In this document: positions 10,376 to 22,532 of the stretch, piece after piece
Layout: every line of letters starts with the position of its first letter
How positions within the stretch are numbered: the first letter of the stretch is position 1
Source of the DNA: Podochytrium sp. JEL0797
Taxonomy: Eukaryota; Chytridiomycota; Chytridiomycetes; Chytridiales; Chytriomycetaceae
Direction of reading: 5' to 3'
DNA: 27,830 nucleotides
NCBI GenBank assembly: GCA_027596195.1
Contig: JADGJG010000252.1
Span: 1 to 27,830 of the forward strand
The notes under the pieces: generated by a model
The model's database searches: none
Seen by the model: the letters and a program-made list of their open reading frames with translations, nothing else
What the model was told of the DNA's origin: nothing
Made by a program: the position numbers and the translations under genes

Positions 10376-10624
10376 ATGGTGCGCTTCTCACGAGTTCTCT
10401 TTCTTGTTCCTTTGCGTCTGGGTGGGGTTGCGTCGCTGCCGTCGCAGTCCGCACCAGTCGCCAATAATCACGGCCTCGCGGATTTACTGCACCGCCTCAA
10501 ACTCGAAGAGGCCAAACGCGACAAGTGCGAATCAAAGATGGAAGAAGCAGCCACCGAATTCGAGCTCAAGAAGGCAACGATGCTCTTTGACTGCCATGAT
10601 GCGTCCGTGAAGGAGCTCCTCTAA
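10376..10624 (+). CDS. Small ORF with N-terminal hydrophobic stretch and coiled-coil tail
   Basis: This 82-residue ORF starts 20 bp after the Mpv17-like stop. Residues 2-20 are hydrophobic with Arg (VRFSRVLFLVPLRLGG), like a weak signal or mitochondrial presequence. Residues 35-82 are charged and helical (LHRLKLEEAKRDKCESKMEE) with heptad spacing. It is in the frame that intron retention of the Mpv17-like gene would read, so it could instead be an alternative C-terminus of that protein. No family is recognised. It may simply be 3' untranslated sequence. Confidence 0.3.
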   Translation: MVRFSRVLFLVPLRLGGVASLPSQSAPVANNHGLADLLHRLKLEEAKRDKCESKMEEAATEFELKKATMLFDCHDASVKELL

Positions 10625-10795
10625 GGCAGAATATGAACGACAGCAGCGAGATGTCAACAGCAGCTAACCAGACAGAGGGGCAAAACTGACAGAAGACAAA
10701 ACAGTCTGGCATCCACTCAAAGAGAGGGATAAACTCGACCAGTCCAAACGTCACAGACGCGATAAAATGGTATTTTACTTGCAAATAATAATAAA

Positions 10796-12582
10796 TCAGT
10801 TTTCAGCATCTCCTGACAGCTCTTCCAGCGTCTTTCCCTTCGTTTCCGGAAGCAACAACGTTGCAACGAGACCTGAGAACATGACGGCCGAAAAAATTGC
10901 CATCACGGGAACCGTGTTGGTCGCAAAGTAAGGACCCACGGCCTGAATTCCAATAATGGCGCCCATTTTCCCAAACGCGGCTGACATTCCGTGACATGTT
11001 GCCTTGAAACGCGTCGGAAACACTTCTCCGGGGATCACGAATGTGGTTGTGTTAGGTCCGAATTGCATAAAGAAGTTGGCGATGGTGTAAACGACGAGGA
11101 ACGGGACTTGGTTGGTGGAGATGGTGTCCCAGGTTGCTGCGAGGATGGCGAGGCAGATTCCGATGATTGCGAAGCCCATCATTTGGATTGGCTTTCGGCC
11201 CATTTTCTCGATTAGAGCGACGGTGAACCAATATCCTGGGACGGTTCCTGCGCATGCGACGATGATGTTTCCGACGGCGACTTGGTAGAATGCGTCCCAG
11301 ATGTCCACGGGTGGCATGTGTTGCTCCACCGTTGTGATTCCTGCAGAGTTGGTGACGTTCAGATCGATCTTGGTCGGTCCGTTGAAGTTGATCAAGGAAA
11401 GAACGGTCGATTGGTTGAGGGCGAGGCCGTACCATGCCACGTCGAGGGCGAACCAGCAGTACGCGGTTCCGAGGAGGATCTTGAAGTTTTTCCATTGGCC
11501 AAAATGGGCCTTGAAGTCGGCCATTTTGCTGCCTTTGGGTGTGGGGGTGGGGTCACAGGAGACGGAGATGGGGATGGGGTTTTTGGTTTCGAGGAGGGCA
11601 GATTCGAGGTCTTTCGCGGCGGCGGCTTCGGCGGCGGCGGCAGCTGAAAGAAGGGGGAGATGTCGAGTTTAGAAAACACGCGAGAGAAGATGGAAAATTT
11701 GTGAAGGGTCTCACCTTTGAGGGCAAACCGCGGAGTTTCGGGCATAGTCAACCGGAAGTAAATCACCAACAGTGCTGGAATTAAACCACATCCGATTGCA
11801 ATCCGCCAGACGTAGTCCAACATGGCGTAATCCTCTTGAACCAACGACTTCATGGCATTCAGCGCAATAATGTAAACCCCACATCCACACAAAATTCCAA
11901 GACCCTGCATCGCAAACACAGCCGCCATCATCATCCCACGATACCGCGTGCTTGCAAACTCGGACGTGATGACAGCAGACATGGGGTAGTCTCCACCGAT
12001 CCCGATTCCGAGCAAGAACCGCCAGAAAGCCAAGAGTTGGAGAATGTTGGCGCCGCGTTTCATGGAGGACGCGAGCATGCTGCATGTTGTGCATACAATG
12101 ATGATGACCATTTCGAGGCCGTAGACGGATTTTCGGCCGTGAGAGTCGCCGGCGATACCGAAGGAGACTTGGCCGATGAGGTTTCCCCAGTTTGTGGCGG
12201 CCTTTTTTGGGAAGGGGAAATTGTTTAGAATTATTGAACTCCTTTCGAGGAAAGAAAGTCCTGCCGTATTTACCTTCAAAAATGAATCCATGTGCACACC
12301 GTTCGGGTAATTAGCGTCAAAGTCCACCTTGGTATTCTGCGGCGTCATTGCGCGAGCCGTTCCGTTGGGGTAGTTGAAAGCAGCCGGAAAGTCTCCCGTA
12401 ATATACTCGGGAAAATACACTTGATAGATCATGGGCAGCGCTTGTCCAATCACGAAAACGTCGTAAGCGTCGGAAAAGAATCCGGCCCCGGCAATCATGA
12501 CCATCTTGAGGTGGAACCAGCCGAGTTTTTGGTCGTCGAGGTGTGCGAGGGCTTCGGCGGCAGTGGTGGTGGGTTGGGCCAT
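10796..12582 (-). CDS. PHO84: Pho84-type H+/phosphate symporter (MFS)
   Basis: Three exons, 12582-12274, 12201-11715 and 11643-10796, give 547 residues. The protein imports inorganic phosphate with protons across the plasma membrane. It has 12 membrane helices in two halves. Family blocks are AGAGFFSDAYDVFVIG in helix 1, GRKSVYGLE after helix 2-3, GIGIGGDYPMSAVITSE in helix 4, FRLTMPETPRFAL before the central loop, and LPETKGKTLEEL at the C-terminal end. The central loop is Ala-rich and contains intron 2 (11644-11714). Intron 1 (12202-12273) is 72 nt, has no stop and is in frame, so only family alignment (KAATNWGNLIGQ) shows that it is removed. No Pho4-like CACGTG box was seen upstream. Confidence 0.93.
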
Positions 12583-13279
12583 ATTCTAAAGTTGCTTGTT
12601 TTTTGGCTGATGCAAACTTGGGAGTTCCAGCTAATCCATTTTTAAAGGCGATGTGGCGCGTGCCGGCTGAAGGGGGTTCAATCCAATTACAAATTTTCAT
12701 TTGGAGTTGTTTTTTTGCCGCAGAAACGAAGTCGACTCATCGTGGATAATATCTTCCGTCGAACCTTTTCTATACAAGGCTGGGCGTTGGGTGTATCGAG
12801 CCTTCCCGACCTTGTCTATTTCTCAGTCCGCTGAAACCACCGCCCTTTGTTCTCTTCAAATTCTCTGGCCTCTATGCAGGAACAAAATAAACAAGTTTTT
12901 CGGATTTATAATATACAAGGGGAAAAGGGGTTAACGCGGGTAAATGGTTCCCTATCTATCCTCCTTCCTATCATCAAAAGAGAGATTCGTTGCCAGAGTT
13001 CTCAGTTTTGCGGGATTGAAATACATTTTCCTTTTCTCGTCTCCAACTGCTATATTGTCGTCGGAGGTGATTCCGGCATGCGCCTCGCCACCGCCACACG
13101 ACTTGCCAAGAACAACATCAATTTCACCCACTCATTGGGACACCCAGAAATTGATTCGCAATCGCAGTCGAATGGGTTCGCGGTATAGGCCACTGTGGAA
13201 TATGTTTCCAGACATTTCAGATCCCTGACAGAGCCCGGCACCCTTGACTCGGCATGCCTCTCGATTGATATATTTCAAT
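12583..13279. other. Long intergenic region; possible dinucleotide-fold remnant
   Basis: This lies upstream of the phosphate symporter and downstream of the MFS gene, both minus. Most of it shows nothing recognisable. On the plus strand about 13045-13188 reads CYIVVGGDSGMRLATATRLAK and ends at a stop. This resembles the FAD-binding start of GMC-type oxidoreductases, with the third glycine replaced by Asp. No continuation was found, so it may be chance or a gene remnant. Confidence 0.25.
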
Positions 13280-14996
13280 TTAATTTAATCCCGTCATCTC
13301 AACTTCCTCCTCTACAGACTGATACACTGACTGCGACACCCCACCCCTCGTCACGCGTCCTGTTCGTGCAATCCAGATTGACAAGATTGCCGCCACTTCT
13401 ACAATTACAAACGCGGTCCATGGTTGTTTTGATTGGACGGCAACGAATTCCCAAACGTATCCGACTAGGGGAGGTGCGATTGTTCGGACAGCTGCGGCAC
13501 AGGTTGCTGCGAGGCCGTGAGCGGCGCCGAGGGAGGAGGTGGTTACGGAGTCGGAGATCATCATGATTACGCTGTGGTGGAAGTGATTAGTTCAAAAACT
13601 TGCGCTGGACGGGGGATGAGGAAGAGAATGACAAACCTCAAATACACGAGCGCTTCAACAAACCCAAACAACGACATGCAAATCAACACCAATATCCATT
13701 CAACACCTGTCCCACTCGTTCCTCCCAGAAAACTAATCATCAGGCAAGCAGGCACGACGGCTGCCATTCCGATGCAGTATGATGTGTTGGTTCCGAAACG
13801 CGCGACGATGGGTTGGCAAGCCACGGTTTGGAATAGGAGTTTGCTGCATGCGGCGATTGTCATTGCGAAGGAGGTGTCGAATGCTGTGTAGCCGAGTCCG
13901 CCGTTTTCTTGTTTGGCGGAGAAGAGGAGGGGGAGGAGGGTCGACCACGCGCGGTTGCAGAACGCAATCAGGACCTGAGTCCTTATCTTAGAAACAACCG
14001 AAAACGCGAAAAATGCACTCACGTATAGCAGAATCGGAAACATGACTTTTCCTGTCATAGGTTCCCGCAAACTCGACCATAACCGCTTCATCCCTGGAAC
14101 AGACATGAGCTCTGCAACGGGATTCAAACTCTTGCCCTCCTTCCTCATATCATCCCACTCCTCGCCCGACGCTTCCGACCCAACTATTGAATCCTCCACC
14201 TCAACTTTCGACAGCCTCAGCTCCTTGGGTTCCCGGAAATGCACCTGCGTCAAACCAAACGCCACCAAACCCAACACGGATCCAAAAAAGCACGCGTTGA
14301 AATACGGATAGGATGCTGTCGCGTCTCCCGAGTCCACGAGAATCCCACCAATCAAGGGACCCACGATCCCGCTGAATGCATACACGGATCCATATAGCGA
14401 GTACGCCCATCCCCTTCCCTTCTCGTCGAGATGGATCTCGCCCAACGCGCCCTTCGCGACTGTCGAGTTGCTCCCGAAAACGCCGGCCATGAATCGACAG
14501 AAGAGCGCAATCACGAAGGACGTGGTGTTTATGCCCAAGACAAACGTTGTGAGGGCAGAAAAGAGGAGACCCAGAATCAGAATCGGTTTGCGCCCCTGTT
14601 TGATATTTGAGTTGGAGTTTCGAATTCTGGTCAAAACAAACCGAACCAGAACATCAGACAGCGTTCCCCAAAAGATGTTCATAACCAGTAATGGAAGGTA
14701 GAACACGCCGCCGAGTAAACCTGGCAGGGATTCAGTATCGAAACATCGTAATTACTTTTCGATCCATACCTGATCGTCCGCCAATCACAGCATCCAGTTG
14801 GTCAGGCGGAACATCGGTTGATAGTGATCGAATCATGTATGGAATGAGCGGATCGAGCATCGTTTCGGTGATTGCCTCGGCTGTGGTCACATGTCAAACT
14901 CAGAAGGGGTCATTGGGTTGCGAAAACAAGCAGAAACTCACGCAGCACATAGAGCAATAGGAAGTAAGTCTGGGACGTGTCATCGAGGAAGGACAT
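13280..14996 (-). CDS. MFS transporter, DHA1/ZIFL-like, paralogue of the one at 22.5-24.2 kb
   Basis: Six exons: 14996-14942, 14880-14770, 14720-14647, 14595-14023, 13974-13637 and 13571-13280, giving 480 residues. The protein is a 12-helix major facilitator. Motif A is split by intron 3 and joins as WGTLSDVLGRKPILILG. Helix 4-5 has RFMAGVFGSNSTVAKG, and GPLIGGILVDSG follows. The central loop is charged. The overall pattern is that of drug:H+ antiporter-1 and zinc-induced-facilitator relatives; the substrate cannot be read from sequence. Intron 3 (14596-14646) starts GTTCGG, is 51 nt, has no stop and is in frame; its position is confirmed by a 51-nt intron at the same place in the paralogue. 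A longer N-terminus from ATG 15170 is possible but is not matched in the paralogue. The gene diverges from CK2 beta. Confidence 0.88.
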
Positions 14997-15346
14997 GCGG
15001 TGGGTGACGCAGGACACGTTTGGTTTGGGAGCAAGTTTGGAGATTGGGTTTCGGAGGCCCAGGTTTCCACTCAGAAACTGGTATTCTTGCATGTGGAAAT
15101 TGTCCAATAGGGTAGAAACGAGTGATAATACTCTTCTTGGCCATAGGAGAGCGAGTTTAATTGCTTTCATGGTTGCGCGACTTGATTGAAAAAATAAATT
15201 GAAATTCGCTTGGAATATTCCAGGAATATTCTCCCTAAATGGACTCGTTTTAATCAGTAGCGAAGGTTGAGAAACCCCAGGGGTTTTGAAACGTCGGAAT
15301 ACGAGGCTGGAATCCTCGAGAAATCGATATTTTTTGTTTCTTTTCG
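14997..15346. promoter_or_regulatory. Shared upstream region of the MFS gene and CK2 beta
   Basis: These 350 bp separate two divergent start codons. Besides the palindrome pair at 15212-15232 I see no clear element. An open minus-strand extension of the MFS frame (15170-14997) is probably leader sequence. Confidence 0.5.
15212..15232. promoter_or_regulatory. Tandem palindromes GGAATATTCC, heat-shock-element-like
   Basis: GGAATATTCC (15212-15221) and GGAATATTCT (15223-15232) stand side by side with one base between. Each contains GAA and TTC in inverted orientation two bases apart, like half of a heat shock element. The one-base spacer breaks the perfect 5-bp periodicity, so the factor is uncertain. 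The site is 115 bp from the CK2 beta start codon and 216 bp from the MFS start codon. Confidence 0.35.
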
Positions 15347-16442
15347 ATGGACCAGGTGAGAACTTGCGCAGCCTTTTACGACCCTTCCCTGTTTGCTCAC
15401 CGCATCCCCAGTCTCAGGAATCCTCCGCATACAGCGAATCCGATGTTTCCACTGCCTGTGAGCCATTAGACACTGCTTGTGAATGAACCAGGGGGTCCCA
15501 GTGACTGATAGTTGAACCAGATTGGATCGAGTGGTTCCTGTCCCTGAAGGGCAACGAGTTCTTCTGCGAGATTGACGAAGACTACATCAACGACCGCTTC
15601 AACCTGACCGGAATCAGCAGCGAGGTCCCGCATTACCAGGACGCATTTGCCTTGATGACCGACAACCTCGATGCGGACCACGATCTCGACACTCTGGTAA
15701 CAATTGCCTTGCAGTGTGGGTTGCGGTCCTTGCTGATGCGCCACACAGCCCGACAATATGCGCATGGAGATCGAAACCTCGGCTCGCCACCTCTACGGCC
15801 TGATTCATGCCCGCTTTATTATCACAACCCGTGGCCTCGTCAAGATGTTTGAAAAGTTCAGACATGCCGAGTTTGGGAGGTGCCCGAGAGTTTTGTGCCA
15901 CAATCAGGCTGTTTTGCCTGTTGGGTTGAGCGATGTTCCGGGATACAGAAGGTGAGAAATGGAGGAATAATTGCTTTCGGTCAATTGCACTGTTTCGGGA
16001 ATGGAGTTGAAGAATGGAGGGTTTTCCATCAACGGGAATCTTGAAAGACACTTTCCGCGCTTCTGAGTCGATTCGCCGAGGACCTATTGCGCGAAGATTT
16101 GTCGAAGCTGGCTGTTTCTCGCTCTTACGGACGTAGTATTAACGCATCATCTCAAAACTCTTCATTTCTAGTGTTATGCTCTTCTGCCCGCGTTGCGAAG
16201 ACTGCTACGCACCACCTTCCCGAAGACACGCAGTAGTCGACGGCGCGTATTTTGGAACCACTTTCCCGCACCTCCTCATCCAAGTGTACCCGCAATTGAT
16301 GCCGACAAAGCCCAACGACCGTTACGTGCCGAAAATCTTTGGCTTCAAAATCCACACGATCGCGGAGGAGGAGAGGAAGCAGGATCAAATTAGGGAGGAG
16401 CAAGCGGCGAGGTTGCTTGCGATTACGAACGCGTCAGAATGA
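15347..16442 (+). CDS. CKB1: Casein kinase 2 regulatory beta subunit
   Basis: Five exons: 15347-15355, 15412-15457, 15521-15696, 15749-15951 and 16172-16442, giving 234 residues. CK2 beta dimerises through a zinc finger and organises the CK2 holoenzyme. Visible are the acidic/Ser N-terminus ([11 protein letters not shown]), [18 protein letters not shown], the acidic segment near DADHDLDTL, and [13 protein letters not shown]. The zinc-binding cysteines are in RCPRVLC and LFCPRCEDC, separated by [24 protein letters not shown] and IFGFKIH follow near the C-terminus. Exon 1 is only nine nucleotides (Met-Asp-Gln). The last intron (15952-16171) is 220 nt, the longest modelled in this window. All phases agree. 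Confidence 0.95.
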
Positions 16443-16592
16443 TAGGGGGGGAATGGATGTGCGGGGGTGGGATTTTGCGGTGTCGGATATTATTTTGCAC
16501 CAAAAAAAGATTTTTATTTCGTTCAAATGGATATCGGTAAAAGAAAAGGGGGGCGAACATGAGATTTGCATAGATTTTCAGTCGTTCCAAAA

Positions 16593-17618
16593 ATGATTGC
16601 CGACGCGCCCCGCGACCTCCATTTCGCAAACACTACAAACAGTGGCTCAAATTCCAGCACACCAATTATTACGAGCCACTACACGCTGTGAAAGAATTTG
16701 TGGTCATGGGATTTGTTTCGGGGGTAGTGATTCAAATCTGCCTTGGGGGAATCGTCGCGGTTGTATCGAGATATTATCACGCAGTCAAAGAGCGGAAGGG
16801 ATTCAGATTGCTCGCCATTATTATGACTGTAGCCAACATATCAGAGATTGGAATTCAGTTTGCAAATAACCAAGTAACGACAGTTGGTGGCAATCAGTGT
16901 AGCTGGGGCATGAAGCTGGACGATGGGCTCGCACAGCTGAGTTATATTGCATTTGGTACGTTGATTCAAAGGAAAAATGGCCGTTTTTCGGCTAAATGAT
17001 TATTCCGGACGCGTTTCTGCTCTACAAAACGTATGCGATTAGTCGGAAAAACATCCACATATACAGAATGAGCGTGTTTCTGTTTGTAATTCGCATAGGA
17101 TGGGGACTTTGGGATGTATGGGAGTGCTTTGGCATATATGACGAAGTTCACCAACAATGCACATGTGCGTCAAACTTGCCGTCCTACATTTTCTCATCGC
17201 CCTGTTTCCAGATTTCCAATATTCCATCACAGGAATCGGATATCCCGCATGGGATATACTTATCGACCTCTTTTGCACGATCGTATCAATCGGTTCGACT
17301 TGGACTCTCCTCATGTCCGACATTCGTGCACTTGCAACGGTGGTTGTCAAGGACAACATTCTGCGTTCCATTATTACTGTTTCAATCAACGCGTATCTCG
17401 TCAATCAAAGTTGGTATAGCACTGATGCTTTTGCGTTGTGGTTTGGGTATTATATCCAAGGTCTGGTTTACGCCATCTGTTTGAACGTTGAATGTTTTTG
17501 GTTTGAGGAGAGGAAGAGGGCGTCGGAATCTAGCCGAATGCAGATTCCTGTAGACAGAAGCAGAAGCAGAAGCAGACAGGCAAATAATATTGCGAAGCAG
17601 GGGGCGCGTGTAGGATGA
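16593..17618 (+). pseudogene. Seven-helix membrane protein, copy A: frameshift and lost acceptor
   Basis: This is the first of three tandem homologues. Expected exons are 16593-16955, 17009-17164 and 17212-17618. Exon 2 is 156 nt, as in copies B and C. Exon 1 is 363 nt, where the phase needs one more base: the frame breaks at about 16686, after HYTL, where ACGCTGTGAAAG lacks one G compared with the frame of KEFVVMGF. The first intron (16956-17008) begins GTACGT but ends CCGG instead of CAG just before the conserved ACGCGTTTCT, so no canonical acceptor is available. The second intron (17165-17211) is normal. Exon 3 is open and has a longer basic tail (RSRSRSRQ) than B and C. Either it is an old but well-preserved pseudogene, or sequencing errors or a non-canonical splice are involved. 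Confidence 0.7.
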
Positions 17619-17753
17619 CAGATATTTTCACGGATGAATGATAATGTTTTGGCGAAATAAAGAGATAAATAAGCTCGTTTTGGGGTGCATTAAAAGAGCG
17701 ATTCGGGAGGACATTGGAACCACTTCAACCATTGTTTGTGATTTTCACTGATG

Positions 17754-18688
17754 ATGAAGACCGCAACTCACCTGTTCGCGACTGATCCCAGCGGAATAAT
17801 CGTTTATTTAACGAATGCCAGCGCGAGCGATTATGCCCCCGTCTACACGCTTGCTCAATTCGTGATGATTGGTTTCGTGTCTGGAGTCGTCCTTCAACTC
17901 TGTCTCGGAGGAATCTTTTCGGTCATCTCGCGCTATTACCACGCTTACGACGATGAAAGAAAGAGTTTCAGAATTTTGACTATCCTCATGAGTGTAAGCA
18001 ATCTTGCTGCAATCGGGGTTCAGGTCGTGAATAATACGAGCATGTTTTTTGAATCCAACAACTGTGACGTTGGGATGAAGATAGAAAATATTATAGCGCA
18101 CATGAATTATCTCGCTTTTGGTAAGTGACCGACTGGTTTAATATCCTAAATTTTAAAACTTATTTTAGACGCGTTTCTCCTTTACAAAACGTATAAGGCC
18201 AGCGGGGACAACGGATACGTTTATGGAAGCGCCATTTTTCTGCTAATCTGCCGTGTAATTTTGGCCACTTGGGATGTTTGCGAGTCTAGTGGAATGTGGG
18301 ACCCTGTCGGCCTCCAATGCGCATGTACGTTCCAAAACTCCGCAACGCCGTCCATTGCTAACGCTCTGCATCAGATTATCAATTCCCAATAACCGGGATC
18401 GTATACGCCGCTTGGGACATTCTGATCAATTTGTTTTGCGCCATCGTGGCAATCAGTTATACGTGGCCACGTCTCCTCAGTTCCGACATCAGCAACGTTG
18501 CGACCATTTTTCTGCAAGAAAATATTCTTCGGTCCATGGTTATTGGAGCGATCAATGCGTACGTCATGTACCAAAGCTTGATGAGCACAGATGCTTTCTC
18601 CTTGTGGTTGGCGATTTACCTGCAGTGCCTGGTTTACGCCTTCTGCTTAAACTTTGAATGCTTTTGGCCTGAGAAGGAGAGAAATTAA
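17754..18688 (+). CDS. Seven-helix membrane protein, copy B (intact)
   Basis: Exons 17754-18120, 18169-18324 and 18375-18688 give 278 residues. ATG 17754 is chosen over 17751 because copy C starts there. Predicted helices are at about 34-59, 72-93, 112-130, 141-158, 178-203, 222-240 and 247-271. The N-terminus has an Asn-glycosylation site (NAS at 21) and the loop after helix 2 another (NTS at 94). Cys104, just before helix 3, and Cys173, in the loop before helix 5, are kept in all three copies; this is the place of the GPCR disulfide. Other conserved blocks are SRYYHAYDDERKSF after helix 1 and NYLAFDAFLLYKTY in helix 3. I do not recognise the family. A sensor or receptor role is inference from topology only. 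Confidence 0.85.
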
Positions 18689-18724
18689 CAAGAGTCAAGA
18701 GTGAGATATTCTAAACGTAGACGC

Positions 18725-18737
18725 GGGGGGGGGGGGG
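18725..18737. repeat. Poly-G tract of 13 bases
   Basis: A G13 run lies in the spacer after copy B. The matching place after copy C (about 20185-20205) has no such run, so it arose after the duplication or was lost there. It is a likely spot for length error in assemblies. Confidence 0.85.
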
Positions 18738-18815
18738 TTCGTTAGGATGCACTCAATTTTTTACTTTTGGGTTCTATTTTTTAAGAAAAGAAAGTGGGCT
18801 GTCATTCTTGCCCTT

Positions 18816-19099
18816 TCACCAGCTATCATCGCTATTAAAGTTTCCACTATAACCCCCCACGGCCACCACCTCCCTTGTTGCTCCCTGCCTGATTAATCTT
18901 TGGAAACAAAATGCTCCCTGTTGCTGGCTCGTTGGTTTCTTGGAGACACTGTTGTTTTCATCAATCCACTCGCGATATCCACGGCTGGATTTAGTCCCCT
19001 CGTTCCGCCGTAATTGACTATGCCACGGTCGACGGATGAGATTGCGCCATGAGATCCTGATATGGAATTTTGATTCATGTTCGAGTGGCCGTATTTGTG
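18816..19099 (-). pseudogene. Decayed copy of the last exon of the CDKL kinase gene
   Basis: This segment matches 20273-20557, the final exon of the CDKL gene, nearly base for base over about 280 bp. Shared blocks include SSVDRG, NYGGTRGLNPAVDIASGLMK, KKPTSQQQG and YSGNFNSDDS. At least two single-base deletions (around 18924 and 18957) break the frame. It has no kinase domain and no start of its own. It sits between copies B and C because the CDKL 3' end was carried along in the tandem duplication. It could still give antisense or 3' end-processing signals for copy B. Confidence 0.88.
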
Positions 19100-19201
19100 G
19101 GTGAATATGCTCGACCAGAATCAGACAGGCAAGTAATATTGCGAAGCAGGGGGGCGCGTTTGAGATGACACATAAACGATTGTTTGTGATTTTCACTCAT
19201 C

Positions 19202-20157
19202 ATGAAAACCGCAACTCACCTGTTCGCGACGGATTCCACCGGAATAATCGTTTATTTAACGAATGACAGCGCGAGCGATTACGCCCCCGTCTACACGCTC
19301 GCTCAATTCGTGATGATTGGTTTCGTGTCTGGAGTCGTGCTTCAACTCTGTCTTGGAGGAATCTTTTCGGTCATTTCGCGCTATTACCACGCTTACGACG
19401 ATGAGAGAAAGAGTTTCAGAACTTTGACTATCCTCATGAGTGTGAGCAATCTTGCTGCAATCGGGGTTCAGGTCGTGAATAATACGAGCACGTTTATTGG
19501 ATCGGACAGTTGTGAAATCGTGATGAAGATCGAAAATATTATAGCGCACGTGAATTATCTCGCTTTTGGTAAGAAAACGACAGGTTTAAGTTCTAAAGTT
19601 TTAATACTTCGTTTCAGACGCGTTTCTCCTTTACAAAACGTGCAAGGTCAGCGGGGAAAACAAATACGTTCGTGGAAGCGGCATTTTGCTGCTAATATGC
19701 CGTGTAATTTTGGCTGCTTTCGATTTTTGCGAGTCAACTGGATGGTGGGACCCTGTCGGTCTCCAATGCACTTGTACGTTGCAGTCTGACCGTATCGCCT
19801 TTTATTGTTAACGTTAGTTAACTTTCTGCATCAGACTATCGATTTCCACTCACCGGGATCTTATACACCGCATGGGACATTCTGATTGATTTGTTTTGCA
19901 TCATCGTGGCCATCAGTTTTACGTGGTCCCGGCTCCTCAGTTCTGACATCAGCAACGTTGCGACCATTTTTCTGCAAGAAAATATTCTTCGGTCCATGGT
20001 GATTGGAGCGATCAACGCGTACGTCATGTACCAAATCTTGAACACCTTAGTCGATTTAGTTTCATTCCCTCTGTATTTGGCGAATTGCCTGCAGTGTCTG
20101 GTTTATGCCGTCTGCTTAAACTTTGAATGCTTTTGGCCCGAGAAGGAGAGAAATTAG
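19202..20157 (+). CDS. Seven-helix membrane protein, copy C (intact)
   Basis: Exons 19202-19568, 19618-19773 and 19835-20157 give 281 residues. Exons 1 and 2 have the same lengths as in copy B, and the protein is nearly identical over the first 90 residues (MKTATHLFAT start). Differences cluster after helix 3 and above all between helices 6 and 7, where copy B reads QSLMSTDAFSLWLAIY and copy C reads QILNTLVDLVSFPLYLANC, three residues longer. The two loop cysteines and the end ECFWPEKERN are kept. Intron 2 (19774-19834) is 61 nt against 50 in B and contains GTTAACGTTAGTTAAC. The gene is convergent with the CDKL gene, with 115 bp between the stops. Confidence 0.85.
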
Positions 20158-20272
20158 CAGGAGTCAAGAGTGAGATAATCTAGACGCCGATGTGTGTGGC
20201 GTTGGTGAAGCGCTCAATTTTTCCTTTGGGTCTATTTTTATGAAAAAAAAGAGGGGATTCATTCTTGCCATT

Positions 20273-22532
<2,260 letters not shown>

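Larger units (their letters stand above)
17573..19099. repeat. Tandem segmental duplication, unit 1
   Basis: This covers the 3' tail of copy A, copy B, the spacer and the CDKL 3' fragment. It matches 19122-20557 (unit 2) in order and orientation. In unit 1 about 100 bp lie between the copy A stop and the sequence TTGTTTGTGATTTTCACT before copy B that are absent before copy C. Confidence 0.8.
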
